Positions 31,022 to 43,000 of a stretch of DNA of 64,000 nucleotides are shown here, piece by piece; the first letter of the stretch is position 1, and each line of letters opens with the position of its first letter. A model generated the notes under the pieces. The model was not told the origin of the DNA and searched no databases. It saw only the letters and a program-made list of their open reading frames with translations. The position numbers were made by a program, and so were the translations under genes. The stretch spans positions 74,991,032-75,055,031 of the forward strand of contig JAOWCC010000936.1 in the NCBI GenBank assembly GCA_030867875.1. Reading direction: 5' to 3'. This DNA comes from Actinernus sp. WN-2022 (lineage: Eukaryota; Cnidaria; Anthozoa; Actiniaria; Actinernidae).

Positions 31022-34000
31022 GTAGGTAAATGTGTTATTCTGTCTTATTTAAGAGGTATAATATGAAAGCACAATATATTGTGACAGTCTGGTAAGACTG
31101 ATAAACTTGAGGCTGGTGTGGGACCTACGATTTTACATCCTAAGCTATTAAATATCTGAGAAGACGTGAAGTTTGAGAACGAGATTGTTTCACAAAGGCA
31201 GTGTCTTCTACTCGTTATTTTATGACTCTGAGTGTTGGTCCGGCCTGGGTTTGAACCTGCGACCTCCCACACGACAGACCGGAGCATAAGCCATAACCAC
31301 TGAGCTAACCAGTAAGCATAGTGTGGGGAAGTTTCCTGACTGCTACTTCATATGCTACATGTATGTTTATAAATAGAAAAAGAAGCATCCTGGACACTCC
31401 CAGGAAGAAGAGATTTCAGTCCCACGCACATTTGTACTGCATAGAGGTATTGTTGGAAAGTCTGTTATGCAGTTAGAGATGGACTTGAGGCATCTAATGG
31501 CGCCATACACTGCATCCCATCTGAAGATTAAAAAGAATAATGTGCTCAAGGACTTTGTCCATGTGGCTGGACCATTAGGAGTGACTCACTTCATGATCCT
31601 TTCCAAGACAGAAATTGGTACTTATCTGGTAAGTATAGATATTTGATGAGATAGATATGGAAGATAGATACATTGTACATGTAGATAACTTTATTTATCG
31701 TCGGGTGGATGAGGCTGGTTAGGCCTCTAGCAAGTACATTTTTACCACAACTGCCGGTAATCTCGCGATCTGATTGTTTGAAGTACGGTGGTAAATGAGA
31801 GTGCAGACAACAGTGCTGACGCGAGAAAGTTATAGACAACGCTGGCTCTTTCAAAGCTGTCACGCTTTGTAACAAAACTTCCTTGTACGTTTTCTAATAT
31901 TGTTGTAAAAAAACAAATTTCCTCTGGTTTTCCGTGGGGAAAGTTAATCGGTGAGTCAAACTTCCTTGTGTGGTGCCATTTGTCAAAATTTGAGCTCTCT
32001 CTCGAGTCAAACAAAGCATTTTCGGCTAATTTGTGATCGACTTTGTGACAAGTTTGACCGATCTTTTAGAACTAGAACTGAGAAATGGTCTTGAATTAAA
32101 TAGATAATCTTCTAGTTCGTGATTAAAATCTCTTATTCAGGATATTTACATAACGTTCTTAAGTAGAAACAAACAGTTTAGAGTATAGCTTAGTAGGTAT
32201 TTTTCTAGAGTTCGGGAAAGCATAAAGACGTGTTTATGTTTTGGACTTTTCGACTCAAAAGGCAGTTTGTACACACTCATTTGAAGCTAAAAGTGTTTTG
32301 TTGTTGTAAAAAACAAATTGAAGTTAGTTTTTTATGTGTCTGTCCTAATATTGACAATGATTTTCGTCATAACATGGTCAAAATAGCTGTGGATCCACGA
32401 GGCGTCTTTGCCGAGTGGATCCACAGCTATTTGGGCCATGTTATGACGAAAATCATTGTCAATATTAGGACAGACACATAAAAAACTAACTTCAATTTGT
32501 TAAATATACTATATCAGGACTATAGGAACTACATTGTACTAGTAATTATTACATGTTTATACTGATAACAATAATTGAAGGGGTCGATCCGTGCAAGAAC
32601 AGAGTAAGTGACTACTGATCAAATTCCAAATTCTTCTTAATGTTCTTTGTTTTATAAGGGAGAATTTAGAACTTGATCAAAAGTCACTTATGCTGTTCTT
32701 GCATGGACCCTTCAATTATTATAATAACCATAATAATTCAGTAATTTCCCCAACTGATTACATTACGTCTACATGTATATACAATCATGTATATTGTATA
32801 ATTATTAAGACTATATATATATATATAGATTCTAAGTGAGAAATTACTAGAAATATCAGAGGACCCTGAAGTAAATCCTTGGAGTGATATTAATAAAATA
32901 GTGCACACTAATTGTATTGCTTGTGTTAATTACAGAGAATTGCTCGTCTCCCAAGGGGACCCACATTGACTTTCAAAATATGTACGGTATGTGGATATTG
33001 GTGGCACTAATTTATAAATACAATAACCTATTTGTGACATTGAAATATGCCCTGATATTTCATCATCTGGGGACATTATCTGATCTGAGATGCATGCTTA
33101 TACACTTTCAGGGGGTGTATTCGCTGATATTTCCCACTTGCAGAGAGAAAATATAGAGTCGCATTCAACCAAGCACGCATGAGAGAAAATATTTGATGGG
33201 TTATAAACAATAACATTAGGCCAAGTAAACAAATAAATATGTTTATCGTCCTCACACACTTATAAATTAAGCTGCTACCTCTTTCTTTTATTTGTTATTA
33301 ATCATTGAACTTGTCTGATCAAGAATAAGCTGGTCAGGAAATATCATGGATTTAGTCTATAAGAACTGCTACAAAAAGTTACAGGAAAGCTCATCATGTA
33401 GTAACTTACTATTAGCCCTTTCATGAACTGCAAAAGGACTGGGACATAGTGTAAATTTAATATAATTCATAACTTCCTTTACAATCATGATGAAGACTTT
33501 AAGGTTTTAAGTTTCTTCAATAATTCAATTCTTGTACAGAGTTCTTAAAAGTTTTAATTTCACTTGAGAATAACTTCCTTTATTTTATTATTAAATTACC
33601 TTCACCACAAGAAATATTACATCAAAATTAGTATGTTTAATGAGTTTGAAAATGTTCATTAAAGTAAATAAGAACTGAATAGCCTTTTAGATCAAATGGC
33701 TTGAATGTTCTCAGACTTTTACTGATTTTTAGTTGTGTCTGTTAATTTTTATGGTTCCTACTTCTTTATATGCATTTAGTATTCCTTGGCCAAAGATGTC
33801 ATCTCATTGCTAAAGAGACCCAAAACACTTGGAAGTCAATACAAAAAGCCACCTTTGGTATGTATATCACTCTTGTGGTGTATTGAATTAGTAATGCAGA
33901 CTTATAAAATAATGGTATTATTTTATCTGTTGCTCTGTGCTAACATCAACTACACTAATGTTCAAAAAGAATTGAGATACAAAAATTACCTGTTGTGAAA

Positions 34001-37000
34001 AAAATAACTGACATTTTTTATTGTGTCATTAAAAAAGTGTGGAAGATCATGATGCTATTGTCTTTGGTTCACTAAAAATGTATAAAACTTTAACTAAGAT
34101 ATCTTTAGTTAATAGATCATCTTAACAGTGACAGACATTTTCATTTAGCTTGTCCTGAATAGCTTCTCCACTGACACTCTGCCGATGAAGCTTATGACCA
34201 CCATGTTCCAGAATATCTTCCCATCTATCAACATTCACAAGGTAAAGCACATACATGTACATCCATCTACTGGCACATACTTAATATATAGCTTTATGTA
34301 TAGAAGTATTACATGTATGTAGTAAAAAAATGTCAAATGAATCACTATTAACTAAAGTAACATGTAAAAACTATGCTCTATAGGCACTGGTTTTAAAATA
34401 AGCAAGAAAATTGGACAAAAATGGAAAAAGTATAAGTCTACTATACAGTATATATTATAATTCCTTTGCTCATTTCAGGTTCACTTAGGAGAGATACGAA
34501 GGTGTGTCCTATTGAATTATGATCCTGCTACCAAGACCATTGAATTCCGACACTAGTAAGTTTCTTTGTTACATCATGAATAGCAAATACAAGTATATTT
34601 ATTTAATGAACTACATGTAATACATAATATGTACTTATAAAATTGTTTCTTGTTTTATTGAATTTTCATTTTAACTTACAGTAATATCCAAGCAGTACCA
34701 GTTGGCATGAGTCGTGGTGTCAAGAAATTGATCCAGACTAAAATCCCTAATATGGCAAAGCTGGATGACATCAGTGATTATGTACTGGGGTAAGCTTGTT
34801 CTTGTAAGGACAGGGCTCGAAATTAAACAAAAGTTCAAGTCACATTTTGCAACTACGTGTAGAAAATTTGATTGCAAGTTAAAATTTTTAGTCACTAAAA
34901 AACAGGAATCCAGCTGTCTAATATGACAAGAAGCTGCATGTGCCTGTGATATATTTTGAAAAGAGACTTCTTCAAAATGACATACATGTCTGAGTGAAGG
35001 TTTGTGTCACTTTATTGCCTGATTAAAGAGAAATAAAAATGGGAAAATGCCGGTGCATGATTATACTGAAAATTATATTGCCAATCCCAATGGAGAATAA
35101 CGCGTACAAGACTTGGACGTTTCTTTCATTTATTTAGGTGAAAACTAGTCAGCAAATTTAATTGTGACTCCTGGAAGAGTTTTAGTTGCAGTCATGTGAT
35201 AGTAATTTGGTCACATTTGCAACTGTATTCATCTCAATTACCAGCCCTGCATCATGCATATAATATAATATATATTAGTATATACCACACCAGTGAATAT
35301 CACTTTTCCTGCGCTCTGATTGGCTACTCAAACAGTGAATATGATTTCATATTCACCTCCGAGCAAAGCAGCAATCATCTTGCGTGAGTTCTTTTCCATT
35401 TGAGAGAAAATAAAATAACTATTAAATATCTACCACTATTCACCTCCACTTCGGTGAATAATTGTTAAATATACTGTCTTGAATACAATATACAATTCAA
35501 TACTTTATTTAAAGTACTTGAAAAAAGAAGGTTATTAGGCCTCTAGCTATAATATTATTGCTCATGTATCGATCAAGTAAAAATTAAAATAAACCTGTCT
35601 TATTTTGAAAGAAGAAAAATGAACAAAAAAGTAATGATGATAATTAGGCTTGGAAAAAATGTCATTGGTAAATACTATGTGATAAATATATTAATATTTA
35701 TTAAACTATTCATAATTATTCAATATATATATTATATATATAGCACATTGTAAAAAAGTAAAATAGAGTAAGTTAAAATACTAAGAATTAGAAGTACAAT
35801 GTAGTTTAACTGCACTTCCAGAAGTCAACATTTCTGATCTTCCTAACAAAAGATTTCTCAATGTGTCAATGTGTGGAACCTGCTCACTCCTGACTTACCG
35901 GAGACCTCTAATGTAAAGAACTTTACCAGTAAATCACAGGCCCTGCATAATTTAGATTTTGGAGCTGAATCACCGCAAACTGCCCCTCACAAGAACGATT
36001 ATTATATACAGTCCCGCTCAAAAACTTTGCAACCGTCAGCGCCACCAGCGCCGCTAATTTTTTAGCGGCTGGGCGTTATGCACCAGTCAATGTAAACCCC
36101 GGCCCCCCCAACCCCGGAGATTAGGCGGGGATTAGGTATTTGTGTTTCTAATGAGAGCTAATGCCCCGCTATACGAGGCATTTAAGTTGGTCAAATACCC
36201 CGCCCTAAATGGTTGGATCATAGTTCAAAATGACGTGTATACCATAATTCCCTCAACTCATCTTTTTCTTGATGTTTTTGTTTTTCGTTTTGTTTTCCAA
36301 GTTATCGATGCTGTGGAAAAAACGAAATAGTCAAGTTGATAAACATCGAAATTATATTACATGTAAATTATTTTATATATATGTTGTGGTTTCAAATTTC
36401 TATTGGTATGAGATTTCTCATACCAGTTTCATATTTTCATTCTGGTTTCAATTTTTCATACTGGTTTCAATTTTTCATACTGGTATCAATTTTTCATACT
36501 GGTTTCAAATTTTCATACTGGTTTCAAATTTTTATAATTCTAAACTAGTACAATTTTTTCATAGTTCCTTGTGTTTAGTAGGTTGAGGATGGCACTGCAG
36601 TAAAGAACATATCAAGTTCTACCAAAGTATTTGGCAATAAAAATACCTTACATGTATCTTGTTTTTGTTGTTGATTTCTTTAGTACTTTAGTTTTTTTGT
36701 ATTTTGGGTTACATTAAGGTTTGGATTATTACTTTTGAAGGGTTGTTTAGTGACTTAGCCCTAAATTAGTGACTATAGCTCTAAATGCCTAGGGACTAGC
36801 TGCTAAATTTGTGACTACATCAAGCTCTAAATGCCTTAAATTAATGAGCACCCGTTGTGGACGGTTAGGGTGTTTTTAAATGTAGGGTTAGGATTTGTAT
36901 TAGTTGGCATGCAGGCCATTGAAGGATTACATGCAGTCTTTGTTATTATTTTTATTAGTGACTCACCCTGAGATCAGGGTTTGGTTTACTGGAAACTTAC

Positions 37001-40000
37001 ATTTACTGACCGGTTAGGGTTTTATTATTATTGGGTAAGCTATTGTATTTTGGTATTAAAAAATGCAAAATGATTCATGTGTTTATGAGTAATGCAGTAA
37101 AAAGTATCAATTACCTTTGGGTTTGGGTGAGGTTATGTGTTGCATTAATAAAATTTGAACTTCTTTTATTTGACTTCAGCTACATGTTTTTCTCTGGGTT
37201 CTCCAGTTTTCTCCCTCCACATTAAATTCTAATTTGATCTGTGGATTAGCCGGCTTGAGACTTTGATCAGCCTCTATGGTCGTTTCAGGTCCTATTAGAA
37301 ATTAATTCATCTTAAAAAAACAGTTTATTACTGTATTGTTGATTTCGGAATAGTTATCTTGGATCCACTTCCATGTTTTTTGTCGTCCGCGGTGTGCAAC
37401 ACGTGTGTGAGCTAGCAATAATGCATCGTAGAGTTTCGACTTTGGAATTACTTATTTTCTTTCTGGGGTGAATAGTTTGTTGTTTGCATAGGTCCATTTT
37501 TTTCTTTTTACAGTTTTTTCTTCAATTTTAGTAAGTTCCACAGGGTTCGTTCGGGACTTTCAGAAATTCCTTCGCTTTTTCATAGAATTGATCTTCAAGA
37601 AAGAAGTTCAGAGGCGATGTTTTGCTTCTCTTCTGTGGTTTCAGTTCTGTTATTGCTTTGTCGAAAGTTTCACGGTCGACACACAACTCTTCTAGATCTT
37701 CAACTTCGCCTGCAGTTGCCATATTTACCGTCTGTAGATCGCATCGATCGTTCATCAGATTTCAAAGTTTCAAGTCCGATTTTGTTAGTAGTGCGCATGC
37801 ACGAATAAAATTAAGAGACTGGGTTTGACAATTAGTCACTTATACAATAAATGATGGTGTTGAAATCAACAAGTGCTTCTGTGGCGCATTGCGTTAGACG
37901 ACTGGTTCATTGAGAAGCAGAAGTTAAGCCCGACCGGGCGAGGTTAGTAAGTGGATGGGTGACCGCCAAGGTAAGTGATAAGTAAGTAAGATCAAGGGGG
38001 ACAAGGAAAAAGGAGATGGAAATAGGAAGGGAGGGGAGAAATAGGAGACGGGAGGGGTGGGTTGTCAAAACAGTTTTTCGTAGGGGAGGGGTGATTTTTT
38101 TTTTCTTTTTAAATTCCCCCCAAAAAAACTAAACCCCTTTTTTATTTTTTTATTTATTTTTTATGAATCCCCCAAAAAATTTAAATCCCTTTTTAGAATC
38201 TTGGATTGAAAAAAATAAACCAGTATGAAAAATTGATACCATTATGAAAAATTGAAACCAGAATGAAAATTTGAAACTGGTATGAGAAATCTCATACCAA
38301 TAGAAATTTGAAACCACAACATATACATGCATGCAATAACTGTCTTCCTTAGCTGCCTTACTGTTCTACAACAGTTCCAGATTTTAAATGGCCTCATTCT
38401 TGATGTGTAATATATACATGTGTATATAAACAACAGCTGAGAGATGATTAGAAAAACAGTTCATATCGTTTAAAGGAAACCTCGGCTAAAATACAATGTT
38501 TGCTCTCAAATGTTCCTGATCGATGTCTAAGTCTGTTGCTGTGTTTGTCACTTCTAAATTGTAGACTGTATGTACCGATTTTCCTGTCCATAAACTCATT
38601 TTTTTATTTTCTGCACGCAGCCATATTGGATCTTATTACGTCACAGTGTTGCCTCTATTGTCAGAAAACAATATAGCTCGTTTGTTGTGTAACAATAGGG
38701 GCAACACTGTGACGTCATAAAATCCAAGATGGCGGCACGCAGGAAATTCAAATGAGTTTTATGGACATGGAAAATATGGAAGTGACTAACATGGCAATAG
38801 ACTTAGGCGTCCAAAAGGAACATTTGAGAGCAAATATTGTTTTTCAGCCGAGGTAAGCGCAGTTCCTTTAATACACTGTCTTGTGGCTGCCTGAACAAAC
38901 TCGGATTTAAAATGTCCAAAATACAATACACCTTCACATCTTCCCGCTTTCCGGATGACACTTTAAATAATGTAAAGTATGTTGCCTTCTTCTCAAAATT
39001 ATTTACTAAAAAGGTAAGATAATGAAGTTAAACATGCATAGGGCCCCTAATGGCAACTCGCGGATAGTCAGTGAGCTATTTTAGCATATAATAAAAATCA
39101 CGTGACCGATGACGTCATCGTTACGGCATCACCACTAAGTGAATCGTGGGGACCCAATACCATGTCTGTCCAAGTTTGAGCCACCTTCCAGTAAGCGAGT
39201 TAGCCATGAAAATCTCATATCCCGAACATATTCCGAACATGGTACAAATTTTGCTAACACATCTTCTGAAAAGGATACGGCAATTTTCCGTTCGGCTTTC
39301 TTGGGACTGATTTTTGAATTCATCAGAACATTGAAATAGAACAATTCATCTGAAGACCGAAATCGTAATTGCCTTATTTCTACCATCGTAAAGGATAAAT
39401 AATGCAGCAGTCACGCAACACATTTTACTGTATAGTTCTGGGGGTCACGCAAGATAATTTTTCATGCCGCTAAAACAATTTTCATCGTATAAATGAATTC
39501 GATATTATCTGAAAACAGTGCTTTACTGATTCCGAATACATGTAGGTCGACTATGAGAGAATTTATGATCCCAAATGTTCAGACACTATTTTGTGAACCC
39601 CACTGAAGACATCACTGTTTCGCCAGCGTCACGTATAAATAAATATGAGCTACCACCAAAAGTTCACTATTGCGTATCCCGAACATCGTGCGAGTATATC
39701 CCGATCTAAAACATAACTTCTATAATGTCGAGTGGTTTGAATTAGTGTAGCAAGATAGACACATACGCAACAGAGAAACTTCACAGCAGTAAATTATAAG
39801 TTATTTCGGAATATTACCTTAGAAAGTGGCATAACTACAGCACTGACCAAATCCTTTCGAAAGCTTCGACGTTTCTTTTCCGATAAAGGTTTGTTCCTCA
39901 GTCACAGCGACCATCTTTGTAAAAGGATACGGCATTCGGAAAAGGATACGCGGATACGGCACATTTGGAATCGAAATCTACCTAACCTCAATAACTCGTT

Positions 40001-43000
40001 CCTGTACATGCGTGCATTCACGAATTAACAATGTACCTTGTTACACTTGTGGCAAAAATAACTAATGTCTAAAGCACCAACTCTCTCATATTACTTTATT
40101 TGAAAACACATTCTTAAAAGCACCTTAGGCAAAATTGATTTAAAAATAGTCAATACCCGCAAAGAAGCTTCAAGGTCATCCATGAAGCGTTCCAGCTGAA
40201 CTAAAATGCTATTATTTCATTCAATAAACAATGGCAAACATACGTGAGTGTGAAATGAGCCAAAATGGTCAGCGGCTTCCATGGCCAAACCCCGCCTAAT
40301 CCCCCGCTTAAATCGCCACGATATTCTAAACAAGGCTAATGCCCCGCTCACCGGGGCACGAGTGAAGTGGCAAATGCCTCGCTAATCCCCGCATAGTCCC
40401 GGGGTTGGGGGGGCGGGGGTTTACATTGACTGGTGCATTAGTGGTTTGGTGGCACTAACGGTAAAAACTGGTGGCTAGCCGTCGACGCCACTAGACGTTT
40501 GGTGGCTTAAGCCGTCGACGGCGCTAGACGTTTGGTGGCTAGCCGTCGACGCCACTAGACGTTTGGTGGCTAGCCGTCGACGGCGCTAGACGTTTGGTGG
40601 CTAGCCGTCAACGGCTCAAGACATTTGGCGGCTAGCCGTTAGCAGTGCACGATTGAAAAAGTTTTCACTGCACTGTGCTGTGGTGTGAGTGAATGTATTA
40701 AACAAACTGAAGTCGAAAATTAGCATATTAACAATAATTGTAGTCCCATCGTGTCTGACAGAATCGAAGACATTTTTTTGGGAACTTCACAGATTTTCCC
40801 TGGAATAACTAAAGAAAATCACTTCAAAACCGTTCAGTAAAACTCGAACAGCGAACAGCTATTTCCTGTTTCATTCTTCACGTGTTACTTGAAACCGCTT
40901 TGCTGCGCAGACATTGTCTGGTTTTTGACACAACACTGGAGTGTCACGCCGTGAAGTTCGCGGGAAGTGCGACTGTAGTTTAATTCACCACACAACTACA
41001 TGGACTCAACCTTTATGGAAAATGAAAAAGATGTACAATAAAATATTCTGGAGTTCTTTTATTAATGTGGATGCGTTTCTCAAAGGTCTCAAGAATTCTA
41101 CGACACGGCCGTGAAGCGTGACATTTTCCACGAACTGATTTGAATAATCATCGTATTTATAGGCCGTCAGTGTTTGGCTTTAAAATCGCCTGGATCGCAC
41201 CGGACATTTTCGAGTCTACCTTTTGGTCGAGGGTCGAGGGTGCTACGTCGAGGGTCGAGGGTAACTTGTTGAGGGTCGGAAAATGTTTGAAAATTCTTCC
41301 TAATGTAAAATACATATCTAAAAAATACATCTAAAATATTACTTACCAAATCTAGGCAACGCAAAATATGTAAACAGTTCCGAGTCTGATGTTGTGCACG
41401 CAATGGTCGCCATGTTGTTATTTTTTGTTTAGCCGTGACAGACTGGACCCGAACTTGACAACACAGGAAGCCCGAGACGAGAAAGTGGTGGGCACCAAAA
41501 CGCGCCGAATTTGTAAGCACAGGACCAAGGGACAGCCGTTACCACCTAACAGTGACACATGTACAATTATTGACTTTTTATATTGTTCTATTTCCAGGGT
41601 CTATTTACATCTGGCCTGCACCTCTTTGTATTTGATTATTATCTCTGGGTTCAGGCATTCTACAGTGTATTTAATGTTTTATTTTTTTTAACTGACATAA
41701 TGATATTATGTATAGAGTAGTGTATTTATCATTATTGCAAGTATATAAAATAAAATAAATTTGGTCCAGAACTGAGAGAGTATACTTACATGCAAGTGGC
41801 ACTCTTTCTTTCCCTTCCCCTTTCTTGGTACCATTATATATCCATGCAAGTGGCAAAATCGCTGGTACACCGGGACAACTTTTAAGATACACACCGGCAG
41901 TTCAAACAGGATTAAATCGATACAAAACTACAAAATATATTCATCTTAGAACACCTTGGCATTTTTATCACACAGTAATATATTTTTCCTGCCAAAGTGC
42001 TACTGTAGGTTCTCTTCTAATACACTTCCTTAAAGGGGAACTCAACCCTAAAATCAACCCAACGTCTTTACAAAGATGTATTCGAAAAAAATAAGTTCTG
42101 CTATTTTATTTTTCTGTGTTGCACGTCTATGAGGAGAAAATTAGTCTCCAAGTTCGATTTTCCGCTGAAAAAATTATATTGTGTGGCGGCTCAATTCAGT
42201 GCAAATTTCCCCATAACGTACGTCACACATACCAAGGAAAAACGATCACACCTCCAGCACAATAGCCTGCGTAGCAAGTGTTTCCGTGGTTTTTTTCGGA
42301 GCGTAGGAAGACTTTTTCGCTATTTGGCCGAGCAAAAAATGGAACGAGGGGAGAGAAGAAGAAAACGCTTGCAGACAGACCCCGGGATTCTGAAAACCGC
42401 GTTCGTCCACGAACGGAGTTTCTGATTGGCGCGGCTCGAGTTCTTTGATTGACAATCCCATCAATCACATTTTGACGCACGCAAGGCCAGGGCTTCGAAC
42501 AATCATTATGTCAAATGGCCGACAAATCTTTCGACTTCATGTTATGGCACACCACGATTCCCAGAGTTAAACTAGGCGTTAGCGAAACTAGGACGGAAAG
42601 AAAACGGGACTCGGATTGTTCATGAGATTAGCGGCAATGCTGATCTCTACTCCTTCGGTGCTTTTGCGTTTTCAAGGCTTTATTTCATGCTTTCTTCTTT
42701 CATTATTGTGAAAAGTTCTCTCACATCGCTTTCTTTCCATGCGTGGCCACTTTTTGCTTGGCTGTGGCTGTGACTGCGTTTGTCCGCCATCTTGAAGAGT
42801 ACACTTCTGAGTGTGACCGCTTGCCTATACGAACGAAGGCTATAGAATTAAAAGCGCTTTCGGTCCAGATAATCGTTTACACTACGAATTTTATCCGAGG
42901 CGAACCGATATTTTGGTACCCGTGCCAATTTTACCCGTGCTCGGACTACCTATTTAGGAGGGCCAGGCATGGGTAAAATATTTGGTTCGGCACGGGTAAA

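Larger units (their letters stand above)
36376..38325. mobile_element. Inner foldback element with ~20-bp tandem units in its arms
   Basis: ATATGTTGTGGTTTCAAATT...GGTATGAGATTTCTCATACC (36379 on) is inverted at 38278-38325. The left arm then repeats TCATACTGGTTTCAATTTT about six times to 36535; the right arm has three units from 38217. Contains the ORF at 37528-37755 and the 5S-like SINE. Confidence 0.75.
36079..40437. mobile_element. 4.36-kb element with TTA target duplication (Harbinger-like)
   Basis: TGCACCAGTCAATGTAAACC at 36079 is inverted at 40418-40437; TTA directly on both sides (36076-36078, 40438-40440). Subterminal CCCCGCCTAATCCCCGC sequence is on both arms. The 3-bp TWA target fits PIF/Harbinger; no transposase or Myb-like ORF is visible, so non-autonomous. 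It carries two further elements. Confidence 0.75.

Noticed and set aside
30694..31029. 111-codon plus-strand frame overlapping the PPAN start
   Set aside because: It is antisense to the candidate exon and out of frame with PPAN; MGGGRK joined to exon 2 fits the family far better.
32987..34681. Intronic snoRNA in PPAN, as in vertebrates
   Set aside because: TGATGA-like words exist (for example near 33488) but none has a D box at proper distance with a terminal stem.
37921..37968. Functional 5S rRNA gene
   Set aside because: Only the internal promoter part matches; the 5' and 3' strands of helix I are absent.
40460..40640. CRISPR-like array
   Set aside because: Units are contiguous without unique spacers and the genome is eukaryotic; it is a satellite inside a transposon.
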